DNA of 64,000 nucleotides, taken from Pirellula sp. SH-Sr6A (GTDB lineage Bacteria; Planctomycetota; Planctomycetia; Pirellulales; Pirellulaceae). Below, one piece after another: positions 1 to 8,897 of this stretch (positions are counted from its first letter, which is position 1; every line of letters begins with the position of its first letter). The position numbers and the translations under genes were made by a program. A model generated the notes under the pieces. The model was not told the DNA's origin. It was given only the letters and a program-made list of their open reading frames with translations, and did no database searches. The stretch lies in assembly GCF_001610875.1 (NCBI RefSeq), contig NZ_CP011272.1, positions 1,159,988 to 1,223,987 of the forward strand, read 5' to 3'.

Positions 1-1607
1 TGTCATTTAGTTGGGGTTTGAGCCAGTCAGGTTCTGGTGGAGCCGTCGGCCGGTCTGGAAAAGTAGCCTTTCAAGACTTCCATTTCGTATCGCCGACTGG
101 CCCCTTGTCCCCGCTTTTTGTGAATGCAGTAGCCGACGCGCCGGTTCGCGGGAAGCACATTTCCAAGGCCGTCTTGTTCGTTCGCAAGAGCGGTAGCGAA
201 TCGGGATACATCAAATGGGAATTGAATGGCGCCGACGTAAGCCACTACGAGATGAGAGCGTTAAACCACACGCAGCCGATCGAGGAAGTGGGCCTCCAAT
301 TCGATAACATTCGCATGGAGCAAAGCGGATCCCAAGATGCCACCGGAACCCCCACCCAGAACGATCAGCTGGTTTCGGTAAGACCTCGCGACACCGTTAT
401 TGCAGGCGATCGCTTGCTCGGGGTTACGGAAGCACCGGCCTCGGCCGTCGACTACTTGCTGGAGATTGAAGGGATCAAAGGAGAATCGTCCGACTCCCGA
501 CACAAAGGGAGCATTAGTATCGATTCCTTTAGTTGGGGTATGTCGAATCCTCAAATGACGGGCGGCAGCGGCGGCAAGGTGGTTTTACAGGACTTTCATT
601 TCGTTCGCCCCACAGACTCGAGTAGCGCAGAGGTCTTCCGAGCACTTGCTCAAGGCAAACACTTCAGCAAAGCCGTGCTCACGGTAAGAAAATCATCCGA
701 GCGGCCTTATGAGTATTTGAAATGGGAAATGAAAGACCTCCTTGTTTCCTCGTACCGTTCCAGTGGACAAGTCGATACGCTTCCTCAAGAAGAGTTCTCT
801 CTCAATTTTGGAACTTTGCGGGGACAAGTCAGTTCGCAGTCGGACTCGGGAACTCCGAAATCCACGCAAGGATCGTTCGACGTGTCGCAGCTACCAGGCC
901 GGGTTGTCATCGTACCCAACTCTGATTTACTCCTTCAAACGACTCCGTCACCTGCCAAGAGTTCCTATTTCTTGAAGCTCGACACGATCTCCTCGGATTC
1001 CGTCACCAAGGACCACAAACATTGGATCCCGTTAGATCGATTTAGTTGGAGCGCATCGCGTGAAGTCGAAGACACGAAGGAACGAGAATTTGGCGAGCTG
1101 CAATGGAGCCAATTTGAATTCCAGAGCCAAGCCGAACGAAGCTCTCCTTCCCTGATGAGTTTGATGGGTGAGCGACGCCCGCAAGGAGGGGCACAACTGG
1201 AGATCGTTCTAGGAGAGGGACGCCAACAGCCCTATCTGCAATACAAGCTTACCGACGTTCTCGTTTCTAGCTACTCCATTTCCTCTACAGGGGGCGGAGC
1301 ACCTGAAATCGCTTCCGGGCTCCGTACTACTGGAGTGTCTTGGGATTGGGATTCTCCGCCCAATGGGCGTCTCCAATTAGCAATGATCGCTCGCCAGGAT
1401 AACGACCACTCCGATTCCGACGAAGAAGATTTCTACGTGCAATCCGAACAACCGTTTGCCCCTAAGGTTGCCGATCTGAACTATGCTGCCTTTCCGATCG
1501 AATCGCCCGAGAGCGCAGTCGGAACGCCGTCGACTAAGAGTACGGACAAAGAATCCTCAGCGGACGAGGAGGCTACCATTCATGAATTTTTCAAGAGCTT
1601 TCGCTAA
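1..1607 (+). CDS. Tandem Hcp-domain protein (type VI secretion tube protein-like), 5' partial
   Basis: The reading frame is open to the left edge and the first codons read SFSWG, the middle of an Hcp domain, so the gene begins upstream and the TTG at 18 is not its start. Numbering from that TTG, three Hcp-like units are visible. The first is cut at the edge (to about residue 100). The second spans about 143-268, with IKGES, FSWGMS, VLQDFHF, GKHFSKAVLTVRK and LLVSSY. The third spans about 315-445 and is more divergent, keeping RFSW and DVLVSSY but losing the GKH segment. Hcp normally is one domain of about 160 residues that stacks as hexameric rings in the T6SS tube; the edge fragment closely resembles the WSWGMSQSGS stretch of classical Hcp1. 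The acidic, low-complexity tail (about 460-520) is not part of the fold. The 3' end overlaps the convergent methyltransferase gene by 51 bp. No other T6SS gene is in view, so a secretion role is inference. Confidence 0.8.
   Translation, partial: SFSWGLSQSGSGGAVGRSGKVAFQDFHFVSPTGPLSPLFVNAVADAPVRGKHISKAVLFVRKSGSESGYIKWELNGADVSHYEMRALNHTQPIEEVGLQFDNIRMEQSGSQDATGTPTQNDQLVSVRPRDTVIAGDRLLGVTEAPASAVDYLLEIEGIKGESSDSRHKGSISIDSFSWGMSNPQMTGGSGGKVVLQDFHFVRPTDSSSAEVFRALAQGKHFSKAVLTVRKSSERPYEYLKWEMKDLLVSSYRSSGQVDTLPQEEFSLNFGTLRGQVSSQSDSGTPKSTQGSFDVSQLPGRVVIVPNSDLLLQTTPSPAKSSYFLKLDTISSDSVTKDHKHWIPLDRFSWSASREVEDTKEREFGELQWSQFEFQSQAERSSPSLMSLMGERRPQGGAQLEIVLGEGRQQPYLQYKLTDVLVSSYSISSTGGGAPEIASGLRTTGVSWDWDSPPNGRLQLAMIARQDNDHSDSDEEDFYVQSEQPFAPKVADLNYAAFPIESPESAVGTPSTKSTDKESSADEEATIHEFFKSFR
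444..1352 (+). repeat. Two complete Hcp-like units in tandem inside the left-edge gene
   Basis: Two homologous protein units lie end to end: about 444-821 and about 960-1352, preceded by a third truncated unit at the left edge. They share the order GES/KDHK, FSW, QDFHF (or QFEF), VRK and LVSSY. The similarity is at protein level and the DNA has diverged, which suggests an old duplication rather than a recent one. Confidence 0.7.
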
Positions 1608-3122
1608 CGAAAGCTCGACAACGTGGCGAATCAAACTCGGATCTTTGACAGGTTCGCCTTTCTGATAGAGGTTTACCTCACCCTGAAGAACTCGATTCAC
1701 TATGATCTCCACCAGTTGAGGCAACTCATTCATGCCATCAAGTTGACTGAGAACAAACGATTCAAACTCGTTTAGCTCGATCACTTGATGCATGCGATTC
1801 ACGACAGGTTCGTTGCGTCCTGCCTGCCATCTAGCAAGCGGTGAAGCGAGAGGATTTGGGCTTTGAACTCTTGGTTTTTCCGGCTCGAATTCGTGAAGTT
1901 CGACAAGGTCGCTTCGGTAACAGCGGAGGAGAGCATGCGCCAGAAACTCGACATCTCGCAGCCGCTCAACAGCGTCGTCCGTGCGCTTCAATCGCGCGGA
2001 CGCTTTCGCATGCAGTTCGTCAAAGGCTAACGAGTTTGGCCAACCTTCAGACAATTCCACTAAAGCGGATTTGAGCAGTGGGTGGCTTGTAGTTAAGCTC
2101 TCCCCACGCATCCCTTCGAATGTTTCCGCCTGCTCGCAATCGAGCGATTCCAGCGGTTCAAGACGCTTGGAAAAGCCACGAATCCGCATCTGCCTAATGT
2201 GTACCTGCGATGGTTCCGAGAGAATCTGTTGTCCAGCATGACACAGAAGGGTTTTTCGAAAGGTTCCATTCAATAGGAAGTCGATTCTTTGTTCGTAATC
2301 GATTCTATCGCGTGACATGCGATGAAGGTCTGCTTTCAATTCATCCGTGAAATTGGACTCTTCTGGACGATCTCCAGCTTCGGTCAAATACTGCAGTCCG
2401 TGCGATGCCGCGCAGGCCATAAATTCATGAAAGTAAACCGGCTGATTCAACTCTTCAAGATGTTCGTGAAAGAGATAGGTATCCGGCGTGCGATTGAGGA
2501 TATCGCGTTCGCGTTCGAGAATCCTGGCATAGAGATTGTTCGACTCGGGGGAATGGCTAATGAGAAAATCTAAAAACCTTCGAGCTCGATGGACTTGGTC
2601 CTGCGGACTGCCCGTGTCGGTAGCTTGGTAGCACAACATCTCTCGAACCAGTCCGCGAAGGTGCCATCCTGGAAAGATGTTGTAGCTCACATAGGCGACA
2701 CCGTTCGCGACCAAGTGCTTTTTTATCGTTTCCAGAATTTTGCGCTGTAACGAGGCCGACACCCACGAATAAACTCCGTGGCAAAGGATGTAATCAAATT
2801 GACCCAAGTCATGGGGTAAGTCAGCGAACGATTTGGCGAGTAGATGGACATTGTTCAATCCGACGGTTTCGGCAATCGCACGTCCCTCCTCGATTTGTCG
2901 TTCCGCATAGTCGATGCCAACGCAGGTCGCGTTCGGGAGGATGGACGCAAGAGAAAGCAGGTTCGTCCCATTGCCACACCCTAACTCAAGTATTCGAGCA
3001 GAATCGACGGCTGGCGGTCGAAGTCCATATAGCTTCGCCCTGCAGGCTAAATTGTCGGGATGCGTGTCCTGCACTGGGTGACATGAGTAGGGGAGCTCGT
3101 CGTAACTGTTCGCGAATGGCAT
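1557..3122 (-). CDS. SAM-dependent methyltransferase with regulatory domain (protein-lysine methyltransferase-like)
   Basis: 521 residues. The start reads NSYDELPYSC followed by THPDNLA, the usual opening of this family. SAM motif I is ILELGCGNG (about 44-52), followed by the acidic GIDYAE loop. A class I methyltransferase core fills about the first 220 residues. Then comes the methyltransferase regulatory region, recognisable by YLFHEHLEELNQPVYFHEF, and a C-terminal helical or winged-helix part ending in a PQLVEIIV segment. This three-part architecture is known from the rickettsial PKMT enzymes that methylate outer-membrane protein lysines; the substrate here is unknown. Its last 51 bp overlap the 3' end of the Hcp gene on the other strand, so the two are transcribed toward each other. 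Confidence 0.75.
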   Translation of the reverse strand: MPFANSYDELPYSCHPVQDTHPDNLACRAKLYGLRPPAVDSARILELGCGNGTNLLSLASILPNATCVGIDYAERQIEEGRAIAETVGLNNVHLLAKSFADLPHDLGQFDYILCHGVYSWVSASLQRKILETIKKHLVANGVAYVSYNIFPGWHLRGLVREMLCYQATDTGSPQDQVHRARRFLDFLISHSPESNNLYARILERERDILNRTPDTYLFHEHLEELNQPVYFHEFMACAASHGLQYLTEAGDRPEESNFTDELKADLHRMSRDRIDYEQRIDFLLNGTFRKTLLCHAGQQILSEPSQVHIRQMRIRGFSKRLEPLESLDCEQAETFEGMRGESLTTSHPLLKSALVELSEGWPNSLAFDELHAKASARLKRTDDAVERLRDVEFLAHALLRCYRSDLVELHEFEPEKPRVQSPNPLASPLARWQAGRNEPVVNRMHQVIELNEFESFVLSQLDGMNELPQLVEIIVNRVLQGEVNLYQKGEPVKDPSLIRHVVELSLAKALEKFMNGSLLVR

Positions 3123-3383
3123 ATACGAATTCTCAACTCCAACCTAAGTAAGCCGAGGGATTATCTCATCTTCTCCATAAGGTAAGCATAACCGAAATCG
3201 GCGCTGATCAGCGAAGCCGCCACATGCGGGTCCGGAATTATCCTTTGCACGACCGTCTCTCGCGCGCGAGCAGCCCCAGTGTGAGGCTGTCTATTCGACG
3301 ACGCAGACTACGATACAGACCAAGATGGGAGTGGAACCAATCTCTCCCTTCGACGCGAGGGAGCACTCCTACGGCTAACTTTG

Positions 3384-4322
3384 CTACTGCTGACTGTGTA
3401 ACCCGGAAGGCGGAATAGGTAATAAGATTTCACCTCTCCCATCCACTTGAAGATCCCCTAGCATGCGATGAACCCAACGAGTATTGGGGACTGCGAGGCG
3501 ACGGTGCCCTTCGTATCCCCATCGTGCGAGATCGCGTTGTACTTGGGTTTCCATCGATTGAAGATGCTTCCAAAGCAATGCCAGAAAACTCAACTCAAAA
3601 GGTCTTGGATTGGTGAACAATCCTTGGAGAGATCGGGACACCCCATTATCGGGATTCTCGTTTTGCACCCTTGGCTGCAAACGGGTCGCGAACAAAGTGC
3701 CTCGTCTCATTCCTAGACAACAGGATGCACCCACTTCTCCTTGGCAGACGACCGTTCCTGCGATCATTTGATGGCAAGCGTATGCACCAATGTTCCCTGC
3801 AACGAACACTGTGCCTCTACGCATCCGCTCGCACAAGCGATCACCGACCGAACCGTAGACCAAAACATCGCCCCCTTCCATACCTTTAAGCCGGCCTGCG
3901 GAGGGACCAGCGAGCCGATTGCCGCAATTGCCAAATATACAAAGCGTGCCGCGTTTCATGTCTTCGGCGACGTAATTGCCCGCTTCACCCAACACATAGA
4001 TCGCCCCACCATTCAGCTGTTTTCCGATCCCATCACCTGCGTTTCCGTCGATGATCAAACAGGTATTCTGCAATCGGGCACCCATGCGCAGTGCGCGAGA
4101 AAAGTCCCCTCGGGCCATCACGGTCGGTAACGCTATGCCTTCTACATTCGAATGAAGTCTAGAAATTCGCACGAGATCCCCAAGCGGTGTCGAACGACCT
4201 TCGACCGACACGCGGAACAAGGCAGCTTGCTTCGGATCGGCCTTTGCCAATTCGTCGAAGGACAAGTTTTGCATGTCGACCCAGAGCGGGTTCGGCGTCT
4301 TCCATTCCAAGAGGAGTGACAT
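3384..4322 (-). CDS. fhcC: Formylmethanofuran dehydrogenase subunit C-like protein (FhcC)
   Basis: 312 residues. The middle part (about 90-215) is a series of glycine turns of the type GxxGxxxxxxMxxGxxxxxG (GNAGDGIGKQ, GEAGNYVAEDM, GNCGNRLAG, GSVGDRLCERM, GNIGAYACHQM, GEVGASCCLGM), the right-handed beta-helix of the GXGXG family shared with the glutamate synthase C-terminal domain. The C-terminal extension ending in GDLQVDGRGEILL matches the tail of FhcC of methylotrophs. In those organisms FhcC belongs to the formyltransferase/hydrolase complex, which converts formyl-tetrahydromethanopterin to formate; planctomycetes are known to carry this H4MPT pathway. It lies 16 bp downstream of a hypothetical gene on the same strand. 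The other Fhc subunits are not in this window. Confidence 0.72.
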   Translation of the reverse strand: MSLLLEWKTPNPLWVDMQNLSFDELAKADPKQAALFRVSVEGRSTPLGDLVRISRLHSNVEGIALPTVMARGDFSRALRMGARLQNTCLIIDGNAGDGIGKQLNGGAIYVLGEAGNYVAEDMKRGTLCIFGNCGNRLAGPSAGRLKGMEGGDVLVYGSVGDRLCERMRRGTVFVAGNIGAYACHQMIAGTVVCQGEVGASCCLGMRRGTLFATRLQPRVQNENPDNGVSRSLQGLFTNPRPFELSFLALLWKHLQSMETQVQRDLARWGYEGHRRLAVPNTRWVHRMLGDLQVDGRGEILLPIPPSGLHSQQ

Positions 4323-4338
4323 GATTTAGCCGCGGCTT

Positions 4339-5043
4339 TCAGTCGATGAGTTTGGCATGAGACCAGAGACTGGGATTTTCATGAACAGGCATCCGCGAAC
4401 TGCGGGCCACGTGGAGCTCATTTTCATTCGGTCGATGGCAACTGAAATGCATCGACAAATCTGGAAACACGATAGGGCTGTAACCAAAGAGGCCATGTGC
4501 AGGAATAAAAATCTTGGATCGGGTCATCGCCCCATTGATCAACGCGACTTCCCCACATCCCATTGGGGTTCCTACCGCAGGAGATTGATCTTTGGATCTC
4601 GCAATGGCGGCAATGCGAAACGAGATGGAGTACAAAGGCTTGTCCTTCGTCGGAACGAATGAATGGCCTAAGAAGTGCACACAGTGGGAGTTTGCTCGTT
4701 GAATGCCCGGTGCGTGTCTTGTGTTCAAAAAGATGCGGTAGATGATCAAGGGTTTTGGGCCCTCGGCCGAATGGGAGGGGGATGGTGAATTCGGTTTTTG
4801 GTTTTGCTGGTCCGGAATCTCCATTTGAAAAAACAGGCCGCGTTCGTGCCACGCGGCCCGAAGCCGCATTGGAATCTCAGGATCTGAGAGTGATACAAGG
4901 TCAGGTAGTTCGTATCTTTCCCCTAGCTCCCACGTCAGATCATCGAGGAGTCCCGTTTTACTGAGCGTGACATCGAATCGAGAAACTGGAAATCCGAGAT
5001 CGAACAACCACGTTGGATCTCCAAGCTTTTCTGCTATTCCCAT
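4339..5043 (-). CDS. Hypothetical protein, possibly CBM9/DOMON-like
   Basis: 234 residues, with no signal peptide or membrane segment. The ATG at 5043 has a GGAGAG about 8-13 bases upstream. The central part (IIYRIFLNTRHAPGIQRAN, then HCVHFLGH) recalls planctomycete beta-sandwich proteins in which a strand with D-T-R is followed by R-A-S and a histidine-rich strand; I read it as a CBM9/DOMON-like fold at low confidence. It is 16 bp upstream of fhcC and 59 bp downstream of the CPBP protease gene, so the three may be cotranscribed. Function unknown. Confidence 0.6.
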   Translation of the reverse strand: MGIAEKLGDPTWLFDLGFPVSRFDVTLSKTGLLDDLTWELGERYELPDLVSLSDPEIPMRLRAAWHERGLFFQMEIPDQQNQKPNSPSPSHSAEGPKPLIIYRIFLNTRHAPGIQRANSHCVHFLGHSFVPTKDKPLYSISFRIAAIARSKDQSPAVGTPMGCGEVALINGAMTRSKIFIPAHGLFGYSPIVFPDLSMHFSCHRPNENELHVARSSRMPVHENPSLWSHAKLID

Positions 5044-5102
5044 CTCGATAACTCTCCGTTGCCGAACTTTTTGCGAACCATCGATTTCCGCCGTGTTCGT
5101 TG

Positions 5103-5741
5103 TTACTTGGGGTGTGCTTCCTGAATTTTGAAATGGAGCATCAGGAATGTGTCATAGGCGGCATGAGCGATGATGGGAATAAAAAGATTTCGGCTCCAAT
5201 AGAAGCTCAGTCCTAAGACAAACCCCAGCAGCGTAGCCAAAACGATATAGCCCTTGGATAAAGGATGCGCTAAGCCGAAGAAAACGGCAGCGGTGGCAAT
5301 AGCAATGTAAGATCCGGTGACTCCCCAGTCCTGAAACAAATCCTCTATCCACCCTTGCAACCAACCTCGAAACAACAATTCTTCCCCTACTCCGGCGGCT
5401 AGCGACAAGGCAATGATATGAACAATCCCCGCACCGGCGAGGAGGTCTCTCAGATGCCTTTCTCCCATTTCGGAGGCCTTTCTCAGCCATTGGAAATCCA
5501 ACTTTTCCAAGAAAAGGATAGCACCTGTCATCGCGCCTCCCAGCAGGATGCCCCATCCAAAGCCGTGCAGCAATCGAGCCCCTTCGCTCAGTTTGGGCAT
5601 ATGCTCGTGGGGAGGCGAGCCAAGCCAATATCCAAGCGCTACGGCGAATAGCCCGAGTGTTAGCTCGAAGAGAGAAGCCCAAAAAATGTGACTGTCTTTG
5701 ACCATCTTTTGGGGAGGAAGTAGGTAGGCGGATTTGGACAA
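5103..5741 (-). CDS. CPBP family intramembrane metalloprotease
   Basis: 212 residues with about six hydrophobic helices. The Abi/CAAX-protease signature is complete: EE at 120-121 with R125 (GVGEELLFRG), H159 in FFGLAHP and HxxxD at 193-197 (IAHAAYD). These residues form the glutamate/histidine metal site of Rce1-like proteases. The reading frame opens at a TTG (5741); an ATG at 5705 gives a version 12 residues shorter, and neither has a clear Shine-Dalgarno. In bacteria, members act on membrane peptides or have maturation or immunity roles; the substrate is unknown here. It is divergent from the TlpA-like gene. Confidence 0.8.
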   Translation of the reverse strand: MSKSAYLLPPQKMVKDSHIFWASLFELTLGLFAVALGYWLGSPPHEHMPKLSEGARLLHGFGWGILLGGAMTGAILFLEKLDFQWLRKASEMGERHLRDLLAGAGIVHIIALSLAAGVGEELLFRGWLQGWIEDLFQDWGVTGSYIAIATAAVFFGLAHPLSKGYIVLATLLGFVLGLSFYWSRNLFIPIIAHAAYDTFLMLHFKIQEAHPK

Positions 5742-5972
5742 CGAGCGGGGAAGCTATTGAAATTGTTCGTTTCGCGACTGCGAAATACTCGGCAGAACAT
5801 CGTACTCGGAGTCGACGAAGAGGCATAGAACCCCAGCCATTGGTAAAGAAAACTCCCGATCGGTAGATCGATCCAGGGAAATTCGGCTTCGGTTCTTGCT
5901 TCACCACCGTCGAACGACGTACATTGAGGCTTGTTTGCCCACACTCCATTTCTGTTCCATTAGGGTTATCCC

Positions 5973-7421
5973 ATGAATACGTTGCGTGGTTGGCTTGCAT
6001 CTACTCTGTTAGGTGCAACGATTGTTTTCTCCTCTCCAACCATTTCCGCAGCCCAAGAATCCGAGAAGCCGGATCCTGCCCGAGCTGTGATGGAATTGAT
6101 TCAGAAGAAAGAGTTCGCTGAAGCGTCGAAAGCGATCAAGGAACTCGAAGCGACTCAACCGAAGTTGCCTGCCTTAAGAACACTGAAGGTACAGTGGCTC
6201 GCTTCCCTCCGAACCGGTTCTCCCGAAGGAATCGATGCTGCAGCCGAAGCCAAAGCGATGCTGGAAGCGACGCGGAAAGCTGCGATGGAAGATCCCGATC
6301 GCATTGCAGAGCTTGCAGGCATCGCAAACTTTGCATTGCCCGTCATCTCGCAATTCGGATCCTCCGAGGACGCAATTAGCGAGGCCAAGGCGACGTTGGC
6401 CCTGGTGGATACTCCAGAATTCTTCAAGCGAGGTGTACAAGGGTATACCACGCTGCGCCGCACGCTGGCGACTACGCTTCGACAGAGCGGTAGCAATGAA
6501 GAAGCAGCGAAGGTGATGATCGAAACCATCAATCGTTTGGAAACTTTCCTAAAGGAAGCGCCCGATACCAAGTTACTTCCCTCGACGTTGCTTAACACCA
6601 TGGTGGTTTCGCTCAGTTTCCTCCCCGATGCGGATCGCGAGGCAATGCAAACCAAAGCAATGGGGCTCGCAGAAAGGTTGCTTGTCGAATCCCCATCCGC
6701 GGAATCGATTACTGCGTTCACCAATACTTATGGTTCGTTGATCAGTTCGATCTCTCGCGACACACCAGAAGTTGCAGGTGAATTGCTCAAAAAGGCCATC
6801 AAGTCGCTGGAGGACGTTGCAGCGAGCGACGAATCGCTTGAGAAATCCGCCACAACCAGTGCGACCTCGCTCAAACGAATTGAACGAAGTATTGAAGCGG
6901 CTCTCAAGCAGAAAGAGATGATTGGCAAAGCTGCGCCCGCATTTGATCCGATGAAATGGGTGAATGGCGAAGCAATTGGCCAAGAAGAACTCAAGGGCAA
7001 AGTCGTCTTGCTCGACTTTTGGGCTGTTTGGTGCGGTCCTTGCATCGCTACCTTCCCAGAGCTTATCAAATGGCATGAAGAGTTCTCGGAGAAAGGATTG
7101 GTTATCATCGGCGTGACCCATGAATATGGATACGTCTGGGATGAAGAAACGGAAAAGGCAAAGCGAGCGATGGATCCGACGAGTGTAACTCTCGAGGATG
7201 AGCTGGCGATGCTCGACAAGTTCATCAAATTCCACAAACTGCAACATCGGACCATGGTCACTCCGAAAGACAGTGAGATGTCCAACAACTACGGAGTTAC
7301 CGGCATCCCTCACGTCGCCGTATTGGATCAAGACGGAAAAGTACAGCTGATTCAAATCGGATCCGGGCCCCAATCGGCTGCTAGGATCGAAGCGAAAATC
7401 AAAGAGCTTCTGAAACTCTAA
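5973..7421 (+). CDS. Secreted TlpA/AhpC-type thioredoxin-fold protein with long helical N-terminal domain
   Basis: 482 residues. The N-terminal signal peptide ends near SAA (about 27). Residues 30-310 are an all-helical, alanine- and glutamate-rich region resembling tetratricopeptide-like scaffolds. The C-terminal part (about 318-480) is a TlpA/ResA-like thioredoxin domain with WCGPC (C354, C357), an FPEL segment and the cis-proline strand GIPHVAV (P446). Such proteins reduce disulfides or apocytochrome c cysteines in the periplasm. That would fit the many CxxCH proteins in this window, but the partner is not shown by the sequence. The long helical insert is common in planctomycete TlpA proteins. 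Confidence 0.85.
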   Translation: MNTLRGWLASTLLGATIVFSSPTISAAQESEKPDPARAVMELIQKKEFAEASKAIKELEATQPKLPALRTLKVQWLASLRTGSPEGIDAAAEAKAMLEATRKAAMEDPDRIAELAGIANFALPVISQFGSSEDAISEAKATLALVDTPEFFKRGVQGYTTLRRTLATTLRQSGSNEEAAKVMIETINRLETFLKEAPDTKLLPSTLLNTMVVSLSFLPDADREAMQTKAMGLAERLLVESPSAESITAFTNTYGSLISSISRDTPEVAGELLKKAIKSLEDVAASDESLEKSATTSATSLKRIERSIEAALKQKEMIGKAAPAFDPMKWVNGEAIGQEELKGKVVLLDFWAVWCGPCIATFPELIKWHEEFSEKGLVIIGVTHEYGYVWDEETEKAKRAMDPTSVTLEDELAMLDKFIKFHKLQHRTMVTPKDSEMSNNYGVTGIPHVAVLDQDGKVQLIQIGSGPQSAARIEAKIKELLKL

Positions 7422-7532
7422 CGAGAGGAATTTCGATCGACCCAACTGGATCGATCAGCGCAAGCCAGCTTCCGGCAACCGTCGACAGGCTCGACGCCAT
7501 CGCCGGGACTGGCTTTTCGTATCCTAGGTAAA

Positions 7533-8780
7533 ATGCATTTCTTTTTATCTCCATTTGGCAGCTCGGGGGATGTATTCCCGATGCTGGGCTTAGCCGTCGA
7601 GCTGCAACGGAGGGGTGCGCGAGTCACGGTAGCCACCAACCCGCATTTTGAGTCGCGAATCCGGGGAAATGACATCGCGTTTCACCCGATCGGCACCGAA
7701 GAGGATTACCGTCGAATTGCGTCGCATCCCGATTTGTGGCATCCCCGCCGCTCTTTCGGATACCTCTTTGAAAACCTAAAGCCTTTCATCCCACCACAAT
7801 ACGAGTTCTTTGCGAGAGCGAGCCAAGAGGACGGCGCGATCGGCATTGTCAACTGTTTCGGATTTGGTGGGTTGGCGGCGATGGAGAAGTTCCACTTTCC
7901 GGTCTACACGCTCCATCTGCAACCTGCCGTTTTGTGGAGCGATTTAAACCCTCCTAAAATGCCGAACCTCCATGGCCCCAAGTGGATGAGGCGGCTCCTT
8001 TTCCGCATCGGCGAACGGTTTGTCTTGGATCGAACGGCATGTCCCTTTCTCAACCGCTGGAGGGCAAGCCTCGGATTGCCCCCGATCCGGCAACTCACGC
8101 GAGCTTGGAACTCATCGCGAGGGACACTGTGTCTTTTTCCTGATTGGTATGCACCTCTGCAAGACGACTGGCCGAAACCATGCTTGCAAACCGACTTCCC
8201 TCTTTGGAATCACGCCAGCGACCAGCCGCTCCCAGAAGTGCTCCAACGCTTTCTGGAACAAGGCGATGCACCGATTGTCTTCACACCTGGGTCAGCCAAC
8301 CGGCATGGTGCCAATTTTTTCCGTGTCGCGATGGACTCGATAGTACGGATGGGAAAGCGAGCGATATTTCTTACCGAGTATCGCGAGCAAATTCCGTCCC
8401 CCCTACCCGATTCGATTCTTTGGGTCCCCTATGTCGCGTTAGACCAAATACTGCCGCGAGCTGCCGCATTCGTTCACCATGGTGGCATCGGATCCGCTTC
8501 TCAAGCTTTATTAGCGTCGATCCCTCAGGTCATCATGCCACTGGCTCATGATCAATTTGATAACGCTGAAAGATTGGAACGACTTGGGGTCGCCTACTCA
8601 TTACCACCGAATCGTTTTCGAACGGGTCGACTGATCACCATTCTGGAGACCTTGCTGCGCGATCCCGCCGTTCCCGCCCGTTGTCAGGAATTGACCTCCC
8701 GCATGGAAAAGGGTCGCGGGCTGCGGGAACTGGCACGCCTCCTATGCGAGGATCGAGGACGGTCCTTGCCTGGCGACTAG
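7533..8780 (+). CDS. UGT-like glycosyltransferase (GT1 family)
   Basis: 415 residues. The N-terminal half opens with FLSPFGSSGDVFPMLGLA, the acceptor-side Rossmann loop of the macrolide/sterol glucosyltransferase type. The C-terminal half has the GT-B donor site: VPYVALDQILPRAAAFVHHG (297-316; HHGG 315-318), a G-S-A loop and PLAHDQFDNA, where D340-Q341 occupy the position that contacts the nucleotide sugar. It lacks a signal peptide. Substrate is unknown; sterol, lipid or small-molecule glycosylation is possible. It stands alone, 112 bp after the thioredoxin gene. Confidence 0.85.
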   Translation: MHFFLSPFGSSGDVFPMLGLAVELQRRGARVTVATNPHFESRIRGNDIAFHPIGTEEDYRRIASHPDLWHPRRSFGYLFENLKPFIPPQYEFFARASQEDGAIGIVNCFGFGGLAAMEKFHFPVYTLHLQPAVLWSDLNPPKMPNLHGPKWMRRLLFRIGERFVLDRTACPFLNRWRASLGLPPIRQLTRAWNSSRGTLCLFPDWYAPLQDDWPKPCLQTDFPLWNHASDQPLPEVLQRFLEQGDAPIVFTPGSANRHGANFFRVAMDSIVRMGKRAIFLTEYREQIPSPLPDSILWVPYVALDQILPRAAAFVHHGGIGSASQALLASIPQVIMPLAHDQFDNAERLERLGVAYSLPPNRFRTGRLITILETLLRDPAVPARCQELTSRMEKGRGLRELARLLCEDRGRSLPGD

Positions 8781-8897
8781 GCCGATCCGAGCTTGTTACA
8801 AGTCCGTTACGGTCGGACGCATCTCGATTCGTAGGATAGATCGAATCGCCGAACGAATGAGTTCGCGTGTTCCGTTTCTATCAGCAGGATCGTCGTA

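Noticed and set aside
5152-6000. A 282-codon minus-strand open frame across the protease and upstream gap
   Set aside because: The other frame has an intact CPBP active site; this one is arginine- and serine-rich without domains.
6573-7445. A long minus-strand open frame of 290 codons opposite the thioredoxin-fold gene
   Set aside because: It is antisense to a gene with a clear WCGPC domain and shows cysteine- and phenylalanine-rich composition typical of a shadow frame.
8802-8818. A 5-bp inverted repeat after the glycosyltransferase gene as a terminator
   Set aside because: The stem is short and is not followed by a T-rich tract.
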